From Glandiceps talaboti (taxonomy: Eukaryota; Hemichordata; Enteropneusta; Spengelidae), in contig NC_135559.1 in the NCBI RefSeq assembly GCF_964340395.1, forward strand, positions 3,251,001 to 3,315,000: 64,000 nucleotides of DNA, read 5' to 3'. The first letter of the stretch is position 1. Each line of letters opens with the position of its first letter. Shown here one piece after another: positions 1 through 63,846 of this stretch. A model generated the notes under the pieces. The model did no database searches. It saw nothing but the letters and a program-made list of their open reading frames with translations, and was not told where the DNA came from. The translations under genes and the position numbers were made by a program.

Positions 1-315
1 TTACAGGTGAACCCAGGGTACGGTCAGGTGACAACCACCCCCCTGAGTAGCGTGTGCAAAACCCTCAGCACATACAAAATACATGGCATTGTATGGAGAG
101 ACACACAATGCATCTTGGAACCGGCAACAGGTCTATTGTCACAGTTAGCCTGTCAGTATCCAACTAAAATAGATCATAAAACCCTCATCTAGTTTCATGT
201 ACACTTCATCAAATGAAGTAAAAGTTTGAGTCAATCCAAAAAAAGATTTGTAGTATTCTCTTAACATCTGTATTACATTCTTTCATTCATATATTTCCAA
301 TCAATTCTTTTCCAG

Positions 316-419
316 GAAACAGAAAAAAAACTTGAAGAAGAAAGAATTAGAACTGAAAATATTTTAAGTGGGAATCCACTTCTAGGTCAACAGAAGGCTG
401 ATTTTAAAGTCAAAAAGAG
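316..419 (+). CDS. CWC15: CWC15 penultimate coding exon
   Basis: CWC15 is a small, highly conserved protein of the Prp19/CDC5L-associated spliceosome and acts in pre-mRNA splicing in the nucleus. This exon follows a pyrimidine-rich acceptor ending TTTTCCAG and ends AG|gtaaag. It encodes an acidic/basic coiled segment containing [18 protein letters not shown] and then FKVKKR. That is the family's [10 protein letters not shown] block followed by the start of its [11 protein letters not shown] block. The split codon AG|G joins exactly to the exon at 1039. Upstream exons lie before the window. Identification rests on remembered family sequence, and the match is strong. Confidence 0.93.
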
Positions 420-1038
420 GTAAAGCAATGACAGGATAGTGAAACAGGATGAGTATTAGTAGATGGGGTGGGCTGGTCAAACAGGGAAATTGGGGATTGG
501 GGTGATGGGGAGGATGTCATTATTGCAGGAGTTTGTTGCAGAGTGGGGAGGGGAAAGCTTGGTTCTAACCAGAAGACTGCAGAGAGGTGGGTTGGGTTAT
601 GTAGAAAGAAGTAATTGGTTGGTGTTCTGTGAAGTTATTTGAGAGTTTTAGTTGGCTTGGGAAGGTTGAGATTGATGACACAAAAGGAACGTGGGGAAAA
701 GGGAAGTGTCCTCAGTGACAAGACTGGCTCTCGGTTGGAAGATCGCCATGGTGATGCAATCCTTGACAAGGTCACAGGGATAACCTTCTCTGGCAGTGAG
801 AAAGGAGTAGAGAGTATACAGGTGATGTGTATGACAGCATGGGTTGGATACAGTCATACAAATACATAGAGCCTGACTATATGGGATGGACTGATGGAGT
901 TGTTAGTGAAGGAAGAACGGTTGGCCTATCTACTGCAGAGTTTGACAGACTGCTACTGTCTGTAGGAACAGTACCCTGCGTTTTATCTACCACTGCTCCT
1001 CGAATGTTTTTATAGTCTTCTTTCTATATCTCTTACAG
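420..1038 (+). other. CWC15 last intron
   Basis: The intron starts gtaaag and ends tctcttacag. It is G-rich in its first half (about 450-620). No exon or named repeat is seen in it. Confidence 0.8.
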
Positions 1039-1165
1039 GTGGGATGACGACGTTGTGTTTAAAAATTGTGCTAGAGGAGAAGATGACAAAAAAGAAGCCA
1101 GATTTATCAATGATACATTAAGATCAGAATTTCATAAAAAGTTTATGGAAAAATACGTCAAATGA
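1039..1165 (+). CDS. CWC15: CWC15 terminal coding exon with stop
   Basis: This exon completes the C-terminus of CWC15. It begins in phase after AG| and reads [20 protein letters not shown], then [20 protein letters not shown], a final K and TGA at 1163-1165. The C-terminal WDDDVVFKN and [13 protein letters not shown] blocks are near-invariant in CWC15 from yeast-like eukaryotes to animals. The acceptor is tctcttacag. The gene runs toward the Dock gene and is convergent with it. Confidence 0.95.
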
Positions 1166-1806
1166 ATGAAACAATGTATTCCTGATTCCTATCCTTCCCT
1201 GTAACAGTACATTCATATATAGTCTCTCTATCATTGGTCTGTAGAAGCAAAGACACAATGAAAGAATAAGTTCTTTATAAAGTTACAGTTTTTGTGACAA
1301 GGATTGCCTAGAATAAGTCATAGTAGAAGTTACTGTTTTCTAGAGAATGTCCTAGAAATTAATGATATCTTAGTGAACGGAATGTAGTGAACAAATCAAT
1401 ACCATGGTCATCGATATCAACAAACCGATTGATAAAATGGTGTGAGTACCGTGTGACTGTAAGAACACTCTTATGTGTGTATTTCATTTTGATGTTTTTG
1501 TGTTTTTTTCTTTAACCATCCTATAGTAAAATTTAGTGACTATTAAAACATTCTACAAGTAAATCATACTGGTGTTGTTTATTTATTTCTTTATCTTCAC
1601 AACTGTGATCAAGTTATGGGACTTCATGGATGTGTATTTTTAATGAGAAAAAAAATCCAGTGACATTCTATGTGAATTTCATCAAATTTGTCTTGGATCT
1701 GTTATTAGCACCAAGTACTCAAAGAGCACACATAATTGCATAAACTGAATCACAAAACGAGGCTGAGGCACAAGAAGAGGTTGTTTTGTGTACAAATTTA
1801 AATAAA
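1166..1806 (+). promoter_or_regulatory. CWC15 3' UTR with candidate poly(A) signal
   Basis: AT-rich non-coding sequence follows the stop. The first canonical AATAAA on this strand is at 1801-1806. ATTAAA-like and AATAAG variants occur earlier (about 1266 and 1543), so the true cleavage site is uncertain. Confidence 0.5.
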
Positions 1807-1996
1807 TGCACTTCTAACATCTTTGTCTATATTCTTCTACGTGTAAAATGAACAATTTAAAAACACAGTATACTCTGCTTGTTAAGGGTACCATGGACAA
1901 AAATACAGTTTGACACAATTTGTTGTAATACACTGGTACAACTGTTGACATCAGACCATGGAGGACCAGAACTTGTTACAAACAGGGAAAGTAAAC

Positions 1997-2250
1997 AAAT
2001 GAATTGGATTAATAACACTTTGCTTAGCATGTTGGAACAGCAGAGATTTGTATTATACACTATGACTTGATAAGAACAGTTTAATGGCCTCTTTGTGTGT
2101 ACATGAAATGCCAGGGTAACTTCAAATTTGTTTGTGAACATGAACTATTATGTAAAGTAGTTTTAAAACTGTTCTTATCAAATGATAGAATGTAATACAA
2201 GTCTCTACTTCCAACATGCTTTGCCAAGGTGTTATTAATCCAATTCATTT
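1997..2250. repeat. Long inverted repeat, dispersed family
   Basis: The left arm (1997-2082) contains GAATTGGATTAATAACAC and ends TTGATAAGAACAG. The right arm (2166-2250) is its imperfect reverse complement. A related copy lies at about 18313-18520, where TTTGATAAGAACGG and CCAAGTGTTATAAATCCAAT recur. It is a MITE-like foldback with no coding capacity. Confidence 0.7.
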
Positions 2251-2627
2251 GTTGAATTTGAAATTCTTAACAGGCTCTATTCATCGACTGTCTGATGTTT
2301 GCAGTTGTAGATGTAAAATGAAGAATTAGAGAATATAACACTGTGATCACACATGTGTAAGTGTAAAATGAACAAAAACAGTTGAACCATACACATTGTA
2401 GGGGACATTGTCTTTGGTAAAACAAGCTATACCTTCATACCCTGGTTGGTAAATACATACACCCTACCCTTTCTTGTAGGGTCTATGATAAAAATGAACA
2501 AAAACACAAAATACACAATGTCATGTAAACACACCATCATCACTCACTAGTTGGTGTGAAATGAACAATAACACACTATGCCATCACACACTACATCAAA
2601 AATGAACCAAAATACATAATTCAATAG

Positions 2628-2644
2628 TTTATTTAGATTTTATT
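2628..2644 (-). promoter_or_regulatory. Candidate poly(A) signals for the minus-strand Dock gene
   Basis: Two AATAAA motifs on the minus strand (2628-2633 and 2639-2644) face CWC15. They would suit the 3' end of the Dock transcript, but the last Dock exon was not located, so the link is inferred from position only. Confidence 0.3.
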
Positions 2645-5600
2645 GAAAGCCCTTTTCATCATTATATACATGGCTACATCATCTCCCTAAAAATAAAACA
2701 TCTCTCCTTTTTTTCATACTACAGTCACTCATTGCCTTCATCAATTGATCAACAAGATCTATGACACCTAACAAAACTTTATCACTGCAGATTTGTAAAA
2801 TAAAGGCAAGCATACAACTAGAATGATACACTGACCCTCTGACAATGCAATGCAATGTGCTGTAAAATTCAAACTTTCATCCCCAGCTTTAAATTTTAAT
2901 ATTCAATAATTCATACAATTATCATTTTAATTGAGGGACAAATAACCCTGGAAATTATTTAGTCAGAACATAGACCCTACATGTGTCAGGTCTATGGTCT
3001 GAATGGCTGGTATAAAGTTATGACTGGTGGTGCTAATGTTTGGCAGTTTGTGCCTCTAAAAAGACCCTTATCTATAATAATGCTAGGAATCAATCACCGA
3101 TATACAAGTAGTTGAAGTAGTATTTTGTGGTCAATGACTTTTTCACAAGTTGTCTTTATTTCAGTCTTTATTACTTTTGTGTAATAATATGACAACAGAC
3201 CTGTTGTTAAGTTTTTGTTGTCATGAGTGCAAGTACTACTGTATCCAAATGTCTAGCAATTCTCAGTGCACAACAAATGTTAAAGGAAAAGTCAAGTCAG
3301 ACTTATTTCTGCCCTAAATACACTTGTAGTGATTACTGTTATCAACTTAAATATGTTGGGTGGTACAATATCACCATGGTAATTGTCAAGACAGAGATTA
3401 TAGTATTAGTGATTTCATCATTGGAGGTTTTCCCATAAACCCTTGCAGGAAATCCACAAAAATGACCGAACTGGACCGAACACATGTCAGGAGCAGTAGG
3501 GCTTCTTTACAAGATTTCAAAGTTACCAAACTGCTATTTCATCCCCCTAAACCATAGATAAGTTGATAGCAGTAATCAAAACAAGTGTTCTAAGGGTGGA
3601 AATAAGTCTGACCAGACAACATGCAATGATAAAATCTTTTAAACGCTATTACAACATTTGCTGTGTTAGTGTCCAAGACAACTGAAAGTTCCAGATATGA
3701 CACACTTGATAAAATTGTGATTCTGCAAAATACTCTATCAAAGAAAAGATGCAAAATTTTACCATCAAACAGCACACTTTTTCACATTCATAAAATGACA
3801 ATATACTGCACTAGATTGAGTTGATAACTACTTCATACTTTTATCACTGGAAAATAATCTATCTCTCCGATGTCAACTGAACACCAGTTAGTTTTGTTTG
3901 AAAACTGGTATAAAGTAACATGATATAATTGAAAATATTTACAAAGCAACCATGATATCATCAGATAGGGTAAAACAAATGAAGAGAGAATTCTTTAATA
4001 GTTTCTGAATACAACAATATAAAGAAGTTTTAGTTTGCAAAAAATACTGAAGTTTTGGTAGTAAATTATGAACTATGCTGATGAACCTTTGTACCATCCT
4101 TTGTCTTGCAATTACAGCTGGAACTAGACGTTTGAATTTTCAACACCAAACTGTTTCTTCAGGAAAAAAAACATGACAAGCTTTGGTCTGTGATATGTCC
4201 ATTGATATTGCAATAAAATGATATTTTTAGTCCAATTTCATTAAAAGACAAGGCTAACATCCACTAAAGACAATCATATTAATAATCATATCTGCTGTTT
4301 TGGTCAAAATCATGCCAAAGTGTGTGCCTGTTCAAATCTATAATCTTCAAAGGTTTGACTAAAATCATTGACAGTGGACAGCCACTGCCTATGCCAGATA
4401 AAGTTTCATAGGGACTAGAGCATGACAGATGGTAATTAACAAACCTGGCACAAAGCTCAGTTTCTAGGTCTTAGAATAGAACAGATGCAAACAAACTTGG
4501 CACAAAGTTAAGTTTATAGGGACTACATATTCCTACAGGATAGTGGTAAACAAACCTGGCACAAAGCTAAGTTACTCGGACTACAACATGATAGATGGTG
4601 ATAAAACTAAAGCACTACCAGTGGAATCAATGCAGATCTTGGTCAACTTTTGGGCATTACTAACTTTTAATAAGATTGGAAAATGATATATGATAACAAA
4701 CCTAGTAAAAATGTAAGGTACTCAGGCTCTCAAATCTAGTCAGACAAGACACAAGGACAGATTTGAAACAAAGATAACTTTTACTAAAACTGGAAAAAAG
4801 GATGTGGTACAAACTTGGCACAAAGATCTGCTAAATAAATTGCTATGAAAGAGTCAAAGTGTGTAGTTGTTGTCTTCCAAAATATATTATTGAAACTCCC
4901 CACCTTTTAAATTAATATCTTAATACAGAAAATTATTTTTATTAAAAAAATTAACATAAAAAACAAAATAATGAAAAAAAGGTGTATTTCCATAGTATTT
5001 CCTTTCACACAAAGTGAGATGTTTTTGCTGATAATGAATTCGGACAAATTCGTTTAAAATATTACAGGTGGGGTGAAACAAAATGTTTCTTTAAGATTTC
5101 TCTCCGGTAACTATAATGAGATGTATGATTTACAAAAGTTCAAAGGTCATTGAGAAACTCCAAACAAACAAACTTACCTAAAGTATGTACAGAAACAATA
5201 CAGTAAAATGAACCCAAATCAGAAGATAATAAAAATTATAACACAAATAAAATATTTCCAATTAAAATCAGTTTAGGGACTTTGAAATAAATGAATTAAA
5301 TCTCCTAAACGCAATGCAGCAGTTAGACATCACATATTTCATATTTAAAACTTCACAAAAACTACAGCATCATATTTACATTTAGTAAAACAATCACATA
5401 ATACATGATACATCAAACAAATTAATCAAATACCCCTATTCCTAAATGGTATGGTCTTACTGTTATTCATAATGTATACAGTATCTTCCCAAATCCTTGG
5501 CATCAGAGGAGCTTCACACCTGCTGTGCATGCTTCAATCTTTGCAGCCTCATCTTTGCCAAAACAATGAAGTGTGAAGCTCCTCATTCTGTTTACCTCCA

Positions 5601-6635
5601 ATAATGCCTTGCCTCAGAATATAGCAGGCCTTTTCTAAGAGAGGTTGTGCAATGCAGAATAGGTGAAAATGACATTTCTGGGTCCTGTGAAATGCAGCCA
5701 AGATGAAATTAGTCTCACCTTTGTTCCCCATTAACCAAGAAAGTTGCTATACATTGACACCTGTGTAGAATCCTTGACTCCACACTCACAAGGCAGCCAT
5801 TTTGTGTTTCACGACAAAACTCATTGCATGACAGCAGACATCAACACTAAGGTTACTGGTAGTGTCCAAACAATGGCTCAAGTAAATAAAGTTGGAGGAG
5901 AGCACTTTAATATTTATATCTACAAAATAACCCCAAAATAAAATAAATTTATACTTGGACTTTTCTAAATCTGACACTATAAGTATTCCTATAAACCGTG
6001 GCAAAATAGAGTACTAGTACATCTACACTGTCTGTCTACACAGAATCAAGGTGTTACTTTTCATAGAAAAAAAATAGACATGACCCAGAACTTTACAAAA
6101 TCAACAAATTGCTTGTTGAAACATTTTTTCACTTCCAGTTGTTTGCTCCACAATTTAACTTTTAAAGTAGTAAATTAAATCTCATTGTAAATTTAAATGA
6201 ATTTAGAATTTTTTCACATCATTTCAACATTTGAAAATCAACACTTTCAGTGGAAATCCTCTTCACCTTTTGTATTCTCCAAAAAATTTAGTGGAAAAGT
6301 TGAAATTTACACAAACTTAGAAAGAAAATGTGGCTTTACTTTGAAATTAGACGAAGAGTTGTATAATAAATGATATGATATCAAAATAGTTGGCCTATTT
6401 GGTGTTGCCATGGAAACTCAACAAAAATAGTCTGCTTGAAGTTGAAGTATAGATAGTACACAAACTGTTGAACTTTGGGCCAAACAATGAGAAGAGTAAT
6501 AACACTTGCATGACTGAATATTCCAGGCAAGTCTGTAGGTTAGAGATGGAACAAATTAATTTTACTCAAGATAGGGGGCCATGGTTAATCTGAGAGCCAC
6601 AATTTGTATTGCTAACTTGAGTACTCCACTCTCAC

Positions 6636-6673
6636 CATAGACAATACCCCCCCCCCCCCCCCCATTGTCTATG
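6636..6673. repeat. Poly(C) tract framed by a short inverted repeat
   Basis: A run of 17 C (6647-6663) lies between CATAGACAAT (6636-6645) and its exact reverse complement ATTGTCTATG (6664-6673). Confidence 0.8.
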
Positions 6674-7629
6674 TACTCCCATAGCTGTCCCTTATTCTGT
6701 AACAAGTTCTGGGTCACCTACCAAGTACACAAATCAAAACATACCTCATTTACATAAAGTCAAATTATACAGTACTAGGCTAGCAAATACAAAGTTCTGC
6801 AAGAATAGCAAGTAGTAGATTAACCATGACTTAATACACATTTGTTATCAAGCTAGGGGGTCTGGGTTAAGTTTTAACCCCCTATCTTAACCTCTATTAG
6901 TATCATTGACTATGTGGGTCATCGTCTTCAGTCACAACTAGGACATACCAACCAACCAACTAACTAAAGCTACATTACACACACCTCACTAAATTCATAA
7001 TTATTGACCATTTTTGCATAGTATCAAACCATTCCCATCTCTCATGGTCCCATAACTCACCCTAAAGTTTATTTTCATTTTCATATGCATTTTCTTCTCA
7101 TACTGAATTCGATGATTGTCTGAAATACCACTGTAAATTTTGTCCCCTTTTTTTTAATAAGGCAGTTATATAGACATAACGTACATTCGTTATACAATTT
7201 CACCTCTTTAAATATCATAAAAATATTTTGCTAATTGCACAACAAATTTCTATTTCATAGTGTATTTTACAATTGATACAGCTCTACAAACAATATTGTG
7301 GCAATTCAAACACACAATAATCCTCAAATACAAATTAACAGCTGGTACACTACAGAATCTTTTCTTGGCAAACTTGTCTGTATTTGAACTCTTAAACTGT
7401 TCAACTGCAATACTTGGCCCCTTACGTCCTTTTTTTGGCAACTGAAACTTTCATGTTAAAAGTGAACTATATCGACTTTAAAGTGACATATAACTTTTCT
7501 AAATAGTTTGAAAATATAAGCTAAACGTGTGACCAACAATAAGCTCTTGTACAACAATCTGTGAATCTATACTGTAAATGGAACAAAAGGAATGTTATAA
7601 TGGAAGCCAGTTGACTTGAAACAAAAATC

Positions 7630-7795
7630 ATCTGACTACACAAAAATCTTACTAGAATCGCTACATTTTATCGTCTGGCTGAACAAAAATCTTACTAACA
7701 TTGCTACATTTTATCATCTGGCTCAAAAAACTCTTAGTAACAATGCTACATTGTTACCATCTGACATAACCAACATTGTAATACAATTGTTACAT
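7630..7795. repeat. Imperfect ~50-bp tandem repeat
   Basis: Three to four units share 'aaaaatcttac' and 'gctacattttat.atctggct'. Confidence 0.65.
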
Positions 7796-8837
7796 TTTAA
7801 AGTTTAATGGTTGTCATGTCACATGTCCAGATAAAGTGCTTTTTGTTTGTTGACAAATTTGAAGCACTGAGTCATGTTGCTTTTTTTTGTTTCAACTTAA
7901 CTAACTTCCATTATCTGTGGAAATCTTATCCCTGTATCTGAACTGAACTAAAATCTACTGTATGCTGCAATGTGTGAATCACATTATGTCAAACATGTCA
8001 CTAAATACTAATAACGAATTGTACATAAAATGGTAAGATCACAGAAATAACCACTATCTTAAAATGTATGGGACATATTGATAGCTATGTTCAACATTGT
8101 GATAAATGTGAAACATACTATGTTGACATGTAACATAGATCTTTAAGAAATAGTCATGTGTGTTACAATGGGAAACAATAAACTATGTTGAACATAATTT
8201 TACAATGTGAGACATGTTGTGTTCATATGTATTAACATGGTTTTCAGAAATAGCCATATGTTCTACAATGTGTATGAAATCAATACACTATGATTAACAT
8301 GGTGATAAAATGAGAAACATTCTATGTTCACACAGATGATACAGAAATCTATGCACTAGCAAGTATGTTGCACACTACAGAGTGAAATCATCTGAATTCT
8401 AAATTCTCAAACACAGCATGTTCATGGAATACATTCCCACAAATAACATGAAATCTATGTATTAGCCAGCATGTTGATGGGTAGAGATTAGAATGAAAGA
8501 AATGAAATTCTATAATGCATAATACATCAGGTTCATGTTAAACATGATCACAACTAACATAGAAATCTATGTACTAGCTAGGATGTTCACATGAAAATCT
8601 TGATGTAAAACACACCATATTCATGTAAACATTTACATCTTTGATTCAATATAGCTGATATCTTAGTAAATCATGTCAAACATAGCTATAAAATGTACAA
8701 CATATCCATGTTTACATGAATAAGAATTCTGTATGAATGTGAAACACACATTTTCACAATGATGCTAAAAATAGGCATTTAGCCTCGCTGTGATTTGTAC
8801 TGTGATTAACTATACACAAACGATATTTATGAATAAT

Positions 8838-8922
8838 ATGACCATGTGCAACATACACATGTGCAACATAATCATGTGCAACATACTTATGTGCAACATA
8901 CCCATGTGCAACATACTTGGGT
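8838..8922. repeat. 15-bp tandem repeat, about 5-6 units
   Basis: Units of CATGTGCAACATAC with small variations. Confidence 0.85.
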
Positions 8923-11067
8923 GATATGAAATGAATTGCTGGCAACATTGAAATAATGAGATGGTTAGAATACAAGTACCAGTAACATACAAAGTGAAAA
9001 GACTAGACAAGTTGGTTGTTTTGTTGATATATACATTCATGTATGCATATAGAACTTTACTTGATATGCAGGTAGCACCTTATAATGTCACTGTACATCT
9101 TAAGTTATTGCATTTGGCAAAGTTTGGCAGTTGAAACATGGCACTATTATTTTTAAGTTTGTTTGAAACCTTTTAATACACACCCATAAACGAAACAATA
9201 CTATTTGTGATAACACAGTGAAAGTGTTTGAGATTCCATTCGTATTGATAAGAGCTTGTTGTAAAATTTGTGTTTGTATTCTCATCTTAAATTTATAGCG
9301 TTTAAAAGATCATGTAAGTGTAGCAAATCTCTTATTAATTGTTCTTTTGATATATATTATTATACAGTAGACTTGCAGTCAATGGAGTGTGAATTTTATA
9401 AATCTACAAGTTTATCGTTCAACTTTTCTTTTTGCAATATTTCAATTCAGAAATAGCATGACAAATTGAATTTACTGATTTAACATAACACAGTGTAAGC
9501 ATCTATGATAGACATATGAATATGATGAATTGTGAGGTGGTGTGCATGCATTCTATGTGACCGTTCTGTCTTGAATCAGTGTGCATCAAAACATACATGA
9601 AATTCTGTGATTTTGTTTTTTGGTTTAGTACCTCTCAAACATCCTCAGTATATCCACTACATTCCTATATACACTGAAGTGCCTTCTGGTCTCACTAGTT
9701 TACAGGAAGATTCTGGTATTTTACGTAAACAATATTTCATCTGTACCTTTCAATACCCATGACTAAAGGCTTTGTGCCTGGTATATACAAAGTGTTGTTC
9801 ACACTCTGTATTGCCTTGTCCTTTGACTGGGTCATGGTTATTGATTGCCATTGAAGACAATCTTGACATAATATGCTCATCTTTATCAGTTTACATTTTC
9901 TCTGCCTATGGATTGCACACTCTGTTTACAGACGTTTCTCTTGAAAAGAACACATCTTTCCACTTCATTTGTCTGTACACTTTATTTCACTGTTAGTCTG
10001 AAAATTTTCGATCTCAACTCTGAATTACTAGTTTGCTTGCACACTTTGCCCATAGACCTCAGCTATTAACTTGTAGCCTGCATAACATGTAGCTTGTTTT
10101 CCTGCAACATTGATTTCATCAAAGTATTGGTACTTCTAACTTCTACGCTGTTGACTGTCCACTGATAGCAGTGAATACACTGATAGATGTACGGTTGGAG
10201 GCATACGAGTTTGGTCTACTTCCAGGTATTAACTGTAAAGTAAAATTTAAACAATTAGAATTGGTGATCTTGATGTTTGTTGAATGTCATCAGGACATGC
10301 TGTGTACATGCATTTATATGAAGTATGCTGAGTTGAACTTTGACCTCAGTAATTACTCGTCAATAGTGGTATACATATATTATGGTGTTATTTAATTTAT
10401 GCGAAATATGAGAAAATTTAAAAAATACTTGAAATTGTGCAGTTGGTGTTGGTCTGTGCTAACACTGATAGTGTTCAGACTTTAAGCTTTCTTCTAAAGC
10501 GGGTTAGTTTTATGTGTACATCTTTTATTATGTGCATTGTATAATCATATTAAAGTGTTCAATGCTGATGGTAAGTTTCTGTTCCTACTAGTTGAGTGCT
10601 GTTAAATTGTGTAAGTGTACATCATTTACTTTATATAACAGCAAACTGGCTGACACTACATGTTAGATCTATATCACTGTGTTTTTTGTTAGGCCTGATA
10701 AAAAAAATTGTGTGGCTCCAGTTACGCTCAATTTTAGAATAGGTGGGGGTAGGTACATTTTTAATTTATTTTATTAGTGTTAGTGTCTAGTTCAGGTTTT
10801 CCATTGTTTTCCAAATGGTCTCTGTGTTGTTTATTTCATCCTATCAGATGTAAAGCCATTACAGTTTGGAAGAACAGTTTTAGAGTGTTCTGCATCCACT
10901 ATTTCTCATGAGACTTCACAACTTTTGTGATTTTATCATTTTTTTCTCAAATACTTAAAAAAAAGTTTAGGGTTAGCAGTGAAAAGCTAGGTGGGGTTGG
11001 GTAACTGGAACCAAACAATTATTTTTTTTTAGGCCTAATCTTCATGCTGTGCTGAATGTTTTTATAC

Positions 11068-11070
<3 letters not shown>

Positions 11071-11098
<28 letters not shown>

Positions 11099-11235
11099 GT
11101 GTGTATGTATGTATGTATGTATGTATGTATGTATGTATGTATGTATGTATGTATGTATGTATGTATGTATGTATGTATGTATATGTGTGTATGTATGTAT
11201 GTATGTATGTATGTATGTATGTATGTATGTATGTA

Positions 11236-11327
<92 letters not shown>

Positions 11328-11376
11328 TGTATGTATGTATGTATGTATGTATGTATGTATGTATGTATGTATGTAT
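11071..11376. repeat. Compound (GTCT)n-(GTAT)n-(GT)n microsatellite
   Basis: (GTCT) units run to about 11096. (GTAT) units then run to 11376, with a (GT) stretch at about 11241-11270. All three frames are open through this tract as an artefact of the repeat. Confidence 0.97.
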
Positions 11377-11955
11377 GATTAGTACAATGTGGATATATAG
11401 ACAGCTATATGTTCAGATGTACAGATGTGTTTTGAGCTGCATGGCTGTGTTTATGAGCAACTGTATTTAGCATTGGGTTTGTGTTTTCTTGCAGAACGAT
11501 GACCAAGACAGTCAAGTCTAGAATAATTTGCATGCTATAAAGTGTGTAAAAATTGTTGTACCATAAATCCTATTTTTGTATAGGGTCTATGGTTGTACAA
11601 ACATAGTAGAAAGATGACATGCACATTACTGTCTTCTAATAACCTAACTATATACAATGATCTCTTTGATACAATATCACCACTGTCTTTTATTTCTTTA
11701 CTATGAAATGAATACCCAAAGTAATACCCTCACCTCGTGCCATTGAAATTGGTTCAGTAGTTTATGAATCTAACTTTACTTTAAGATAAATAACTATTTT
11801 CTGTATCTTTTTTACATTCCAGTATCTGATCATTTTGAATTAAACAATTGTTCATTCAGATATCTCTGAGAAAATCCCTTCAAATTGTACTAAATTACCA
11901 ACTAATTTGAATATTTAAGTTAAGCACATCACTGCCTTGATCACTTTGTTTTTGA

Positions 11956-11957
<2 letters not shown>

Positions 11958-12000
<43 letters not shown>

Positions 12001-12071
12001 CCAGACAGGCACATGCAGACACAGACACAGACATAGACATAGACACAGGCACAGACACATACACAGACACT
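11958..12071. repeat. (AC)n followed by CAGACA-type hexamer repeats
   Basis: A pure (AC) run covers 11958-11999. Degenerate ACAGAC/ATAGAC units follow to about 12071. Confidence 0.93.
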
Positions 12072-13193
12072 TCCTACAACATTACTGAATCCAGAGTTAT
12101 TAAGTTGAACATGTATTAAAGATGGGAGCACTGATACATTATTTGCTAGAGGGCGCCCTTTAGCAGGAAGATATTTATTGAATATCTACAAAATCTGTAA
12201 GCCTATCAGTGATTCTGCTTCACTATTCCACTGTTTTCAGTAGATTTGGTGGATTTTTAAATCAAATCCAGTCAGTACTGGGTGGGTTTGAACCCAGACT
12301 GCAGTGGTAAGAGACACATTAGCTCCACCAACCCCAATCAAGATCACACAGTGAATGGTAACAAGCTGGAAATAGTGAATAAGTGTAGCAGGGTCACAGA
12401 TTCAAATAGCTGACAGGGTAAAGCGGTGTTTGTAAAATGTTGATATGTGTTGTTGCTGCTACGCATGCATACCATACAAGACAGAACAGGGTGGTAAAGA
12501 TTCCAAAAAACCAATTGCCATGGTAACTGATGACATTACATGATGTTAAGTCTAACAGTATAATGATGGCATATAAAACTCACCACATAGAGTTATCCTC
12601 TACAAGGAGTACCCTTGGTATGAATAACTGATATAGATAGATATGGAAAGAAAGAATGGTTTACATACACCCCATAATATGGAAAACACACGGGAGAGAC
12701 AGGAAAATATATACATTGAAAACAAATTGTTAGTGAAGAATTAAAAGAATTATTAACACACACACTATCTCTATTTTTACAGTTTAAGTGTTTATAGAGA
12801 TTGCATTACAAGTAGAAAGACAAAGATCCATGCCAATTATTCACAAGTATTGAAAATTAAATAATTTTTAAAATGTAATTTACATGCCGAAATGGTTTAT
12901 GAAATCAAAATTTACAAAATCAATTTATATAAATGAAATTTACTTCTCAAATAGTGCTTAAATAGGTTAACTATAGTGATATGTGTGAAATGACCCTTTA
13001 CAAATCATTGATTTCTTGGTGGTTTTTCGAAAATTAATATTTGATGACATCTTTGCTCACAAGTGTTTTCTAAGTTATAACTTAAAAAAAAATTTCAAGA
13101 CCATATTGGACCAGATTTGATGCAAACACTGGTGAAAAATCAAGAAGTCGAAAAAATATGTATTTCTCTTTTGCTAGTCTTTCTCATTTTGTA

Positions 13194-13262
13194 ATGTTCA
13201 GACCGCTGAGACATGTTTGTGTAGTGGTCTTTAAACAATAAATTATTATTATTATTATTATT
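13194..13262 (+). mobile_element. 3' end of a retroelement with (ATT)n tail
   Basis: The sequence 'agac..ctgagacatg..tgtgta.tggtctttaaacaataa' followed by (ATT)n matches the tail of the element at 59871-60156. Only the 3' end is visible. Confidence 0.65.
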
Positions 13263-13614
13263 CTGATATTTGTAATTTTCTATTTTTTCGTTTTGTTATG
13301 TCATGCAGTTTTCAAAGATTAATATCTCTGTTTTATCTTACAGATATAGTTGACCTGTTGAAGAAATCAAATCTTTTACTTGTTATATTATATCAAACAC
13401 CTCTTCAATTCAGATAAATGCAGGCATTGGTGAAAATACAAGCTATTTAGAAAAGAAGGACAGTTTTTGAAATGAAAGGATTTAGTAAGACATTACAGAG
13501 TATTGGCTGTGTGTTATGTTTTGAATTGTGATGTTAGTTACTAGGACACGCCTAGCAACGATGCATGCAAATTATGCAATCAAAGCAACCATGGCAGCAA
13601 GTGTTAGTACCTAC

Positions 13615-63846
<50,232 letters not shown>

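Larger units (their letters stand above)
2645..13614. other. Interval after the last recognised Dock exon
   Basis: About 11 kb of AT-rich sequence without a recognised exon. The Dock frame is still open at 13615 (phase 0), so the last exon, with the final ~45 codons expected by comparison with DOCK7, and the 3' UTR should lie here on the minus strand. Visible content is loose repeats around 4.38-4.60 kb (several 'tggcacaaag' units), CATG-rich repeats at 8.1-8.7 kb, and the satellites listed separately. Open frames here are short and resemble nothing known. Confidence 0.5.

Noticed and set aside
5549-5731. Minus-strand frame as the missing last Dock exon
   Set aside because: No similarity to the expected C-terminus and no convincing acceptor in phase 0.
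9772-9996. Candidate coding segment on either strand near 9.8 kb
   Set aside because: Open for 40-75 codons only, with no acceptor in the required phase and no known similarity.
11049-11382. Open frames rich in MYVC repeats
   Set aside because: Artefact of (GTAT)n/(GT)n; the same holds at 63402-63775 and, for RE/LS repeats, at 21996-22463, 39686-40033 and 62497-63106.
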